From: Climacium dendroides | Taxonomy: Eukaryota > Streptophyta > Bryopsida > Hypnales > Climaciaceae | Assembly (NCBI GenBank): GCA_950106755.1 | Contig: OX467091.1 | Coordinates: forward strand, 10,929,538 to 10,993,537 | DNA: 64,000 nucleotides | Direction of reading: 5' to 3' | In this document: positions 42,901-53,237 of the stretch, piece by piece | Numbering within the stretch: position 1 is the first letter of the stretch | Layout: the number at the start of each line of letters is the position of its first letter | Notes under the pieces: generated by a model | What the model was told of the DNA's origin: nothing | Seen by the model: only the letters and a program-made list of their open reading frames with translations | Databases searched by the model: none | Translations under genes and position numbers: made by a program

Positions 42901-45900
42901 GCTTAACCTCTAAGTGACCATATTGCCAAAGGTGGTGGTTTCCATTATGCAATAAATCATCTATGAAGCTTCAATGAAGGTAACAAAACATCCCAATAGA
43001 ATGAAGAAATCATACCCGACATTTCTGAACAGAAGGAATATATTTCGAAAATTACTACAATTGACTTTCGCCTTTCAATGTGGAATTTATATTTTTAGCT
43101 TGGCGCCTATGGGTTAAAGGTCAGTAACCTGATATGGATGACATACCTGTCCAACCCAGGTAGGAGCCTTAATCTTCAGCTCCACAATGGAAGCACCACA
43201 TGCAACAGAAACCGACCTCCTCAAGTCGAGATTCAGAGCGGCTTTTTGTGATTCGTTCTCAACAACGACGTGAATATGCTCACACCTATCCAGCAGCTCT
43301 TTCTTGACACTGTTCTCTAACAGCTGCAAGGGCTCAAACCATAGGTTAGAATTTTACTGAATTGGTCATCTGCAGGTGAGCATATCCCACGAATCTTTTT
43401 TAGAGGGCGTCCTTAGAAAAAGGCATCAGTCTTGTCTATACTAACCTGATCGTCAAAGCAAGTTTGAGCAGCGCCAGAGACCAGAAGTGGAACACGCGCG
43501 AAGGTGGAGGTACACATGTCACACCGCATGGTTACGACTCCACGAAATAAGGATGTTGCTGCCATGGGTGGTGGTGGAGCACTGCAAAACGAGAAACGCT
43601 TAGCATCCATCTATAATTTCTACACTTGAAACTGTCATTACAACATGAGACTTACTTCTTTTGCCACTTAGTGAGTTATAAAACTACTAATCATCTCGAT
43701 TCATCTACATTAACCCATCGACTCAATCCTGCCATCCTGAGTTATATTTACATTTGTTACTTATAATTAATGTCAATTGCATGTATTGACTGCATAGGTG
43801 AAAGGCTTCGTGCATTTTACTTAAGTCTACTACTGCCCAGCAAGCCACGAGGAATAGATGCAAACCTGATACGATGCAAGAGGCGCGCTCCCTTGGCCTG
43901 AACATAGCAATTTGAAGAAGTATACATAAATCAGCGCTCAGTATAGCAAGGCTAGTCAACACGTATATATCGCACCGTACCCTTCAGCAGAAGGTGAAAT
44001 TTAACTTCTCAAAAGCATCTCGACAGAAATTTCCTATTTCTTTTATACGAAATTTTAAGCGTGTATAGCCAATTTAGGGCATCACCTAAAAATGCTTGAA
44101 CTACCCTGAATTTGAAGCAAGAAAAGAACCGAATCGGGACACTCAAGAAGGGGGAATTAACTTCCTCTAAACAATCTACCTCGTGACAGCAGTCCTGCAA
44201 GAGGTTAACGACCAACACAAAAACCTTCCAAATTTAGCTATAGATGAAATAGAATTTGTAACTGGTGTACCTCTATAGTCAGGAGAGCACTCAGCCCATC
44301 CTCAATAGCTCCAACCCAGGCAGTAGTCTGCAATTTAAGAATGAGATGAAATTAATAGCGTGAACAGTGAAGGTGCCAAAACGTGAGAATCATTCTCATT
44401 AGGACATCATCCCTTGTTTGATTTAAATTTAGGTGATCTTGTGTTAACAAGTCTTTGTACAATCCACAGCTAGATATGTGAATCATACCGGTCTGCTGGC
44501 TTCGCAACAGACAAGGAGTCGGATATTGATATCTTCATCGTAAATCTGAACGGGTGCCACTTCGGAGGTCGTTGGCTCATTTCCATTCTCTTCACCTGAC
44601 AAGTCACCGGTTGGGTCCTCTGAACTCTTTGATAACGGAACTGCTAGAAGCATGGGCGCCACGCTAGCTGCCTTCTCGAGATCATTGATACTGGCAGATT
44701 TAGTCTGCCCACAATGCATTAGGAAGGAAGCTGAGGCTATTTGGAATGCGTCCCTAGCTCCAGTTGCCGAACTGTTCAAAGTAGAGGCACAAGAAAACGA
44801 TTAGACGCTCCCGTTCCTTGATTGCCAGCGATAAAATAAAAAGAAAGGTTCAAAAGCATTGTAAGGTAGAGGACACCGGAATCTTTAGGAACCTGATCCC
44901 AACTCATACACTGACCAACAGAAACTCGACATTTCGTATACTTGAATGGACTGATTCGCAAGTGGTGCAAGCATGACTTGGCTAAATCTCTATGGTCAGT
45001 GATCTTTGAATGGAAATGGGGTTATCTGCTCTGACTTGTAGTGTTCTTCAACCTCCCACTTTGAAATTGCATAAGAAATTCATAAGAAATGATTAAAATG
45101 CGATCTGAGCAGATATAGCTCCTGTACCCAACGTAATCTCTCCACAGCTCTATACTGATTTCCCCAGAATCAAACTCCTACATATGCTAAAATGCCAAAA
45201 GTGGCGCAAATAGTATCCTCTATCGTATTGGCAATTAACGGATTACAAACTGGCCAATGTTGTTCTTCACGAGAAAAAGAAAGTACCTTCTTAAAGTCGC
45301 CAGTAGAGCTCGACGAAAGTGGGCTGCCAAGGAAGATGTCGGTGTACCTTGCCAGTATATGACGTGGGGTACACTCTGCAGTTGCAGTGAACACACATCA
45401 TCAGGTGGCTAATGAAAAGCAGACCTTCTCAAGGAAGATATTGACCCTTTTTTCCCTCATCTTGCAAGCAATTGCACAAGTCTGTGACACCTTTCTGACT
45501 ACATTCACAACCATGGTCGAAAAGGGAAAAATAGAATTCTCCAAAAATTGATAAATTAATGAATTAATATCTCTCACAAGATGAAGTGCAGCAGAATTAT
45601 TAACACAATGATAGGAAAAAAATTGAAATTTCAGATTTGGTACGTACTTGAGAGCGCAGCAACTCAGCCAACCTTAGACCAGAAGTTTCTAGGTAAACCT
45701 GTAAGCAAAAGAGCGATCAGAGTCGAAACCATAGCAGTATATAACCATGAATGCTTCTTCTCAAACAGGATGTAGCCAAACTAGCAATAACCTCAAATAT
45801 CCGCGCTTCTTTGTGGGAAACCTTCGAAGAGCGAAGAAGCACCCGCATCCATGCAGTGTTTAATTGAAGAAAGAATCTATACGATACGGCAAACAGATGC

Positions 45901-46758
45901 ACAACTTACGAGTTCTGGAGCCTTTGCACTTAGATATCGGCCGAGACTTTCGGAACAGATCGCTTTGCCATCCCCTACTACGAGGCCGCCAATTTCATCC
46001 CTTTCTTCCCCTTTTTGCTCTCCATGAAGCATAAGGATATCCGGACGAAACTTCTCGAGTTTTCGCCCAAGTTCCTCAGAGGAGGGGTTTTCTAGGACGT
46101 GAACCTGCACGACACCAGCTGAGGTTTGTCAGAACACATACATCGAAAATCAGCAACGTACAAACAATGGGTAGAACGCTGCTCAGGTGACACCCAGCGC
46201 ATTATGTAAGGAGAGAATGCACCAGAGGAATAAATGTCTAAGGGGTGGTGTCACCTGAGTAGCAATCGTCACCAAACTATAATACATTGCACCCAAAAGT
46301 ACTACGACGCGCAATGCATGCTATAATCATGCTACCCCTAGACTCTAATAAACCTCATGTTCCAGAGGCTAAACTTTCAATCCAAGAAATTACGAATGTC
46401 ACCACTCATGCATACAGCAGCATAAGAACTTTACTCCAAATATATATTAATTCCAGCGAGATTGTAAGCACTAAAATGTATTGAAATATCTTCAAAAAGT
46501 GAGCCATGAAAAGGCAGGACAGGAAGCAACCTCCAAATATCCAGTCTTCTTCAAATCCTCGTAATCGGTAAGCACGAGACCGCCATCGTTTCTGTTGACA
46601 GGGAAGTCATGGCCGTTAACATGGCCGTTGACATGCTTCGTGTGCTCCACACCGTTTTGGGTGGCAGCATATCTCCCACAAATCACCGCGAGCACAGTGC
46701 GCACAACACGAGAGCTTTTCGTGACCCTGGGTAATCCGGCGGTCGTATTCCGCAACAT
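39973..46758 (-). CDS. ARID4: ARID4-type protein: ARID domain plus PHD-like zinc finger
   Basis: Nuclear DNA/chromatin protein; in Arabidopsis the ARID2/3/4 proteins are subunits of the PEAT silencing complex (family knowledge). I rebuilt 17 exons: 46531-46758, 45910-46104, 45648-45698, 45287-45375, 44489-44771, 44271-44327, 43866-43897, 43446-43581, 43147-43323, 42213-42525, 41888-42035, 41437-41590, 41056-41193, 40740-40838, 40493-40593, 40278-40368, 39973-40128. They total 2448 bp, 815 aa, with every phase closing. ARID domain about 622-725 (FLPDLISFLETRGHGRLIPP ... SRGGFHVGNGINWKGQVF ... NKMTGVGNTLKKHY); Cys-rich PHD-like finger 728-782 (CCILCHSG, WVNCGICGEWAHFGC, YICPRC). Upstream blocks (SVPHVIYW, RGVVTMRCD, SGAAQTCFDDQLLENSVK) also follow plant ARID4. 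Start chosen because an in-frame TGA lies six bases upstream of the ATG. The exon 14 donor is an unusual GTGCGC but is required by the protein. Arabidopsis ARID4 is about 750 aa. Confidence 0.93.
46178..46263. repeat. Hairpin in ARID4 intron 1
   Basis: CTGCTCAGGTGACACC at about 46179-46194 is inverted at 46247-46262 with one mismatch and a loop of about 52 nt. It sits in the 426-bp intron between exons 1 and 2. A MITE scrap or an intronic hairpin RNA are both possible. Confidence 0.6.
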
Positions 46759-47780
46759 TGTTCACAAATTCATAAATTTTCTAAAACTGGACGGATACCA
46801 GCAGCAGATTGTAATCGCCCTCTCCACATACAATTCCCGAATGCAACCGACTCCAGCCCCAGGAATTTTCTGGAGATGAACTCAACCCCAGGAAGCTTTG
46901 TGATACCGAGCCATATTGTTTCCAATACCTTGCCCTTTGAAAACATACAATTCCACGTCCAGCAATGTAGGCATTGATGCTGAAGCCACAGGATTGTTTT
47001 CCCCAAAAAAGCACGGCATAAATAATTCCCAACGAATTATAATTTCACCATAAAGGCAGTCCCCTCAGAGAGTTCAAATGCAGACTGCACACAATGCGAG
47101 AGTTGCCAATATCACAACCTCGAAACCATAAAACGGTACGTGATCAACTCCTTGATTGTGATAACACAAATTATAATTATTTTTGAAGGGAAGGCTCATC
47201 CTCTCTCACATGCACAAAAGCAGAACAGCTACAGCAAACTCATTGCTGCATAGCTATTGCGAGGTCCCCGTTGCTCGAACCGGGAGTATCATTCATGCAC
47301 ATCAGTCGCCCGAATCAATCCCAAACCTGACAATCAACAACAAAAACACAGAATCCGAAATCCGGACCCCCTTCACAACACCTGCCGCCCGCGCAAGCCA
47401 AGATGAAACCCTGGATTCAAACCCTAACCTGCGCAAACCAGCAAGCCCTATAATCGCCCCTGGACTCGAACTCCTCCCAGAACGTAAACGACGAGCAATT
47501 GCAGCGACGGCGGGAGGCCGCGGACGGGCGGCGATGGCGGCGAGAGGAGGCCGATCGTCGTCCGGCGCTGCTTTGAGCGGCGTTTGATGTAGCAACGGAC
47601 AACGAAATGCCGAACGTCGAGTCTCCATCGGAAGAAGGAATCCGGTCTAGCGGGGGACGGGTGCCGTGGGCGTTGGCCTAAAATCTCTCCAGTCGGCTCT
47701 CTCCCTTACTTGTTACTTACTTGACTTTGCTACTGCTGCTGTTGCAGTCAAGTGGTCAGTCAGAGATTCAGGGACTCAGG
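46759..47780 (-). promoter_or_regulatory. ARID4 5' leader (inferred, probably with an intron)
   Basis: The 1 kb before the ARID4 start becomes GC-rich near 47430-47600, as expected for a leader first exon. Overlapping frames here (47183-47587 plus; 47302-47628 and 47417-47602 minus) are compositional. Upstream ATGs on the minus strand suggest either a leader intron or short upstream ORFs. Confidence 0.4.
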
Positions 47781-47805
47781 CAGGAGGCCAGGCAGACACG
47801 GGTCC

Positions 47806-47814
47806 ATTTATAAC
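47806..47814 (-). promoter_or_regulatory. Candidate TATA box for ARID4
   Basis: On the minus strand the sequence reads GTTATAAAT, about 1.05 kb before the ARID4 start codon and about 200 bp before the GC-rich leader. Position and orientation fit; no transcript data are available. Confidence 0.35.
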
Positions 47815-49781
47815 GCCACAATGACATACCATGACATGCCATTCCTCCCCTTCAATTCTAAAGTTCTAAGTTAATCGCGTTCATTCGAATTCCCTGCAGC
47901 CCACTAGTAGTGGACTGACGTCCAGCCGTGATCAATGGCTCACGACACTTGTGGGTACACTTGTGCATTTCTCACTCCCCCTGCTAAAATTGAAAGTCAG
48001 ATTTGATTCCATGTCCCCACACCACAGCCATTCTCCCGTTGGTTCGTTCTCCATCTATTCTAAAAAGTCGTTTCCAGTTTCCAGTTTCCTCCAGCTTGGA
48101 TTTGGCTTGGCGTGAGAACCTTTTGTTTGTTTGTCACCGATTGGCAGGACCCCAGGGAGCCCGAGAAAAGTAGAAATCCGATCATATCAGACCGTGACTC
48201 GTGACCTAATCTCAACGCCTCAAATCTCACGCTTCCTGATCAGGCTTTCAGGCCGCGCTCTGTGGAAGTTTCGATTCTACAGCAACTGAATGTATTCAGT
48301 ATATTAATTGAAATTCCTGCGTAGGAAATTCTACGGTGTCTACAAGCTGACTCTGGCGTCTTTTCTAGAGTAAGCTTACTCTTTCTGCTTCAGTTCCACG
48401 GAAACTCCATAAGAGGGACCGGACCTTCAGTTGGTGCACGGATTTACGGTTCTAAGGGACTCTTGTCCGTTGAACTGTGTGTTTGGGGGGTATTCAAATT
48501 GGGCGGTAATGGGCGTCGTTCATTTGTGCTCACGGACTATGAGTTGGTTTGAGGAAGTACTGAATTCCAAGCTAAGGTAGTATGCTTTAAAAGCAATCAT
48601 GTTCTAAATGCAACCCCTTCTGTTCTAGGAATGAGTGACATGTTGTTCGAAGTATCTATTATCATCAATGATGAGCTAGGTAGGTTAAATGCTCACTTTC
48701 ATAGCAGACTTTAGATGGTGTAGGTGGAAAAATAGCTTGGGTCAATTGGTTCTCATACTTGGACAGATTTTGCAATGTGGAACATTTGCATTCATGAACA
48801 AACTCTTTCACACTTGTTGGAAGCTTGGTCTTGATACTAGTAATTGTAGAGACTCTTGTACCTCTAATTAGAACATTGGAAGAAGATGGGGTTTCAAAGT
48901 ACATGACAATTTGCTTCTTGTAATTGGACCACCTAGTAATTCAATGTTTGAAGCAAAAAAGAACTTTGATGAGTTTCTTCTTTGGTCCAAGTACACATTT
49001 AAATCTATCCAGTCCAGGTCCCACATCAATGTCCTCATATCAAAGAACATTGGAACTTGAAAGCATTTTGCTTCTTAATTAAACTACTTTTAAGCCCAGT
49101 TACCTATGGGGAGCACTCATCAAACTCAAACTCAACGTTCTTGTAGCATGGATTTGTTATAAATAGTATTGGGGGTTTGGAGGTAGAAAAGAAATTCAAT
49201 TGTTTATAAATCAAGTTGTTAAATAATTGTGTCTATTGAAATTGGTGCTACCATTCACACAAGATTTAGGTACCTACCAACACCTATTGTATGTGACGAG
49301 TACTTTAGAAGGATGTCTTTTCCTTGAAGTTCTAAAACCTCATAATTAGATCCATAATAATTGTCATTATGTTGATCCCAAGATCATTGTGAATAAAGAA
49401 TTTGTTCCATAGTTTGACTAGCCATGTCTTACCAGATGTGTTACACTTCCACTACAACTTACTTACCCTTGTTCAATGCCAAATCCAATTCCAGGTCTTG
49501 GACATTGGAACTTTCTGGCACGCATCTGAGGGACGTTCGCAGAGAGAGTAAACTAAGAGTCAGAACACTTGTTCAGCAAACTGGGTTTTGTTTGTGATAT
49601 CCTCGCTCTTGAGTTGGAGATGGTATCCTTCACACACACACATATATATCACACTTTGTCCCTTTGACAAATCATCCATTCATTCAAGTGAAAATTGGCA
49701 GATTGCTGACATTCAAGTCAATTGTTTTTTGCTGGTGCCAGAAGCTATTATTTGTCGATCGGTGGAACTGACTGCGAGAAT
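47815..49781. other. Intergenic DNA, unique then AT-rich
   Basis: 47815-48560 is unique and fairly GC-balanced, likely distal promoter DNA. 48560-49500 is AT-rich without a gene. No frame above 88 codons and no domain seen. Confidence 0.45.
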
Positions 49782-49889
49782 ACTAATCAAGTCTCTTCGC
49801 TTGCATTGTTGAAAGCTCACAACCAGTGATCGTACACTAATCAAGTCTCTTCGCTTGCATTGTTGAAAGCTCACAACCAGTGATCGTAC
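49782..49889. repeat. Perfect tandem duplication, 54 bp x 2
   Basis: Units at 49782-49835 and 49836-49889 are identical by eye (each starts ACTAATCAAGTCTCTTCGCT and ends GTGATCGTAC). Perfect identity means a recent event. Confidence 0.92.
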
Positions 49890-50782
49890 GTGAGTTTCAG
49901 ACTTTGTGGAATGATCGAGATGGAGGCTTTTCAATGACGTTACTGTAACTGTGGACAGTGAAGTGAACTTGTTTCCCATCTCTTAATTACTCACTTGGCC
50001 GATTTGAATTGATTGTTGCCATTTTCATCTTGTTTCAGCAAGCATTCACTAGCCCTGTTGTTAGTCATTAATTGTGTAACATGATTGACGATCACCAATT
50101 CGGCTCTAGCTTCGACTTTCCTTCTTGGAGAAAGTTGTGATTCGTCACTCACATGCCTAGCTTCCTGATTCACTTTCAGTGTTCATTCTTCAAGCCCGTC
50201 TTCAAGGTCTGAAACCCACTTATACAGCTTGCCCACAAATTCCCGCTAGCATTGTGCTTCATATGCATCTGTTCCACATTAATTGTCTTGAGGAAAACAC
50301 TTGCAGGTGTCCATGCAGAAAGTATTCATGCATTAGATAAGCAGCTTTTTCACGCCTGCTCGTGCTTTTTTCCGCAGCGCGTGCTTCACATTTTCACACT
50401 TTCTTGCATAGTTACGGACTCTTATGAATCTATTTTTTTAATCTTTGACCTCGACTCAATCTTTTAGCTTGCTACAATTTAATTCCACTACAAAATCCAA
50501 AGTGTTACCAAGTGTACAGTTTGCATTCACAAACAACTTATATAGGAACTGCAGCTCACAAATTAAATTGAAATTCACGCTACGTACATTACAGACTCTA
50601 ATTAAGAAATATGAGGAGACAATGAGGAGGGTAGTACTCCGTACCTTGCAATTGCTGGGAAATTCAATTGATTGTCCGCATGAAACTCACATTCATTACA
50701 GTAGTGCTTAATAGAAACTCATTTTCGTTAGTGCATAATAGAATTTTTGTTAGTGCATAATAGATATCTCTAATTGCGGCAC
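49890..50782. other. Intergenic DNA, no gene recognised
   Basis: Unique-looking DNA. The phrase GTTAGTGCATAATAGA occurs twice (about 50728 and 50748), with a related GTAGTGCTTAATAGA at 50700. Frames up to 88 codons show no domain. Confidence 0.45.
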
Positions 50783-51192
50783 AACAATTTATTTGTTGCT
50801 TCTAGGACTCACAAAATTGACTCACAAGATTCCAATCAGACCTCTAATTAATGTCCGAGTAGAAAATGCATTTTTGTATTCCAATCAAACAATTTATTTA
50901 TTGCTTCTAGGACTCACAAAATTGACTCACAAGATTCCAATCAGACCTCTAATTAATGTCCGAGTAGAAAATGCATTTTTGTATTCCAATCAAACAATTT
51001 ATTTATTGCTTCTAGGACTCACAAAATTGACTCACAAGATTCCAATCAGACCTCTAATTAATGTCCGAGTAGAAAATGCATTTTTGTATTCCAATCAAAC
51101 AATTTATTTATTGCTTCTAGGACTCACAAGATTGACTCACAAGATTCCAATCAAACCTCTAATTAATGTCCGAGTAGAAAATGCATTTTTGT
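50783..51192 (+). repeat. Tandem repeat, 105 bp x about 4, frame-preserving
   Basis: TCTAGGACTC recurs at 50801, 50906, 51011 and 51116, exactly 105 bp apart. The middle units are essentially identical; the first and last differ by a few bases. Because 105 = 35 codons, one plus frame (50793-51257, 154 codons) reads through all copies, repeating LLLLGLTKLTHKIPIRPLIN and NVRVENAFLY. There is no signal peptide, promoter or homology evidence that it is translated. Confidence 0.92.
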
Positions 51193-51426
51193 TTTGTGTC
51201 AAGATCTTCAACAAAAGATGGAAAAAAGACTTGACAAAAGCATATGGTTTACAATGATACATGAAAATTATCACAAAATTAAAGAGACACATCTTTTGCA
51301 CTTTTCCATATATTATATTGGTATGCACATATATAAATGCACATAACTATTGTTTGCAATTGTCTTTTTCAAATATAATCATACAAGTTAATTTTGCTAT
51401 CAAATGAATCAATAACCTCTGTCTTC

Positions 51427-51612
51427 AAATTCAATCTCAATTCTTTTTAGATTAATTGGAAGATTATCCTCCAAAAGTTCAAAATTACAAATTCAATCTC
51501 AATTCTTTTTAGATTAATTGGAAGATTATCCTCCAAAAGTTCAAAATTACAAATTCAATCTCAATTCTTTTTAGATTAATTGGAAGATTATCCTCCAAAA
51601 GTTCAAAATTTT
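51427..51612. repeat. Tandem repeat, 62 bp x 3
   Basis: ATTCAATCTCAATTC recurs at 51429, 51491 and 51553; the units are near-identical through GATTATCCTCCAAAAGTTCA. It lies 230 bp from the 105-bp array. Confidence 0.92.
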
Positions 51613-53010
51613 AAAATGTGTTTGGGGTAATGTTAGGCAAGTTTCTATTGTGTCAAATTTTATTGTAAATTTTTTAATTATTTTTTGAGGGGAATGGGAT
51701 ACATAAGCTTTGTCAGAATTTGATTTTATTTTTATTCAATGCATGGGAGAAAAGGTTATGCCTTTGTAAGATCAAAATACTTAACATAAGGTAACCATAA
51801 AAAAAAAAGACAAAATCCTAAATTTTTTTTTTATAGATTATATTTAAGTCTACATTAAGAGATTAGATTCATAATATTTGGATTGGTGAGGTGAAAGTTA
51901 AGAAAGTCTTATTTTTAGGCAATCTAAGCATCTTCGTGAAAAATAATATATAGGATTCTTGAATCTCAATTAAATTTTTAATTTGTTTCCGAACAAAATC
52001 ATCCATAGTGTATAGATTTTTTGCTATAACAAGCTTGTCATTAGGATTGACATGTTTCAATTCTATTTTTCAACTATTAAAAATTTCAATTTTCATTCTA
52101 TATTGAATCTATTTCTACTTAATAATTTTTTTAAGATTAAAAACTATGAATTTTATTTTTTAGATTCTCAATTAATCACCATAAAGATTTAAAACTCAAA
52201 ACTTTGTACTAATGCAAAAATTGAAGTAAAGGGAATTCAAAGTTTGAAAACCTACTTCCTTTGTTTCCAAATGATCTTTCTATTGGACAAAATATTATGG
52301 ATTAAGGTTGAAAATAACATGTTTTAAACATGTTTTGCATTGTATATAGAGTTTGGTGCACTCTTAGCATCCTAAAAACTTTGAGTTTTAGAACCCTTTT
52401 CAAAGTGTACTTTAGGAGTATTGAAATAAGAAATTTTGAGGACATTTTCAATGAGCACAAACGAGTGCTTAATTGGTAAGTGTGAGGTGTAACTCTATAG
52501 GTAGTTAGTATGGGCCCAAGCCCGTGTGTGGACCTTTGTATTATCTTCCAAAGCTTTATCTCCTTCAATTAGGCAACACTCTAAGAGATGCAAATATAAG
52601 AACAAACAATATTGATTGACTCTTTTAGTCATTTCATTTGTCTTTCAATTCATGATTGCATAGATGGAGGGGGAACTATTGCTTGGAGTTGTTTTGTTGG
52701 TCTTAGATAGCAATGCAAAGCAAAATTTGACTAATCTTCAACGTCACAAAGTACAACATGAAGATCACTTTGGAATACATAGAGTAGTATTATAGGGTGA
52801 AATTTTTTTTTGATTTGAATACAGATAGATTACAATCTACATGGCTAAAGTGTGAAAAACTTTCTACAAAATTTTTAAATTTTAATACAAGATCATGTGG
52901 TTGATTATGTAAAAACAAAGTTTTTCTTTCTCTTATAGTTATTTGGACTAGAAATGGCTATTTAAAATTTTGGTGAAATATAGTCATGAACTTCTAGGGT
53001 TTATGAATTA
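51613..53010 (+). mobile_element. Family T repeat split by a mariner-like insertion
   Basis: Plus-orientation copy: GAGAAAAGGTTATGCC, AAGAGATTAGATTCATAATA, GTTAAGAAAGTCTTATTTTT, TTAGGATTGACATGTTTCAA, and CTATTTCTACTTAATAATT up to 52254. It resumes at 52785 with AGATTACAATCTACATGG and TAGAAATGGCTATTT. Family termini are not preserved at the left. Confidence 0.6.
52255..52784 (-). mobile_element. Tc1/mariner-like element, copy 2 (530 bp)
   Basis: Flanked by TA, with ends CTTCCTTTGTTTCC and, inverted, CTCTATGTATTCC, each leading to AA.TGATCTT. It is the reverse-complement relative of 30528-31090 throughout. A minus frame of 88 codons (52302-52568) is homologous to the 95-codon frame of copy 1: both read RSTHGLGPILTT and LKVFRMLRVH. 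No recognisable transposase catalytic domain. Confidence 0.72.
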
Positions 53011-53237
53011 TTTCTATTTTCATACTATAGAAATAAGTTTTTGATTCCCTAGGACTGAAAGATAAAACAAAAATAAATGATAAAAAAAAAAGTAAGAGCC
53101 ATTTATATCTTTGATTTTTTTTAATTTTAGAAAAGGTGTCCATCATAGGATCATGAGTGAATAAAAGTTGCATTTATGCCATTGGTCCTTTATAGGATGG
53201 AGTTTCTTTATCTTTTTTTCTCTTTTAGAGAAGATGA

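Noticed and set aside
44916..44950. Extra 35-nt ARID4 exon giving SIQVYEMSSFC
   Set aside because: It fitted phases only under a wrong frame for the preceding exon; the frame reading SVPHVIYW joins 45287 directly to 44771 and matches plant ARID4.
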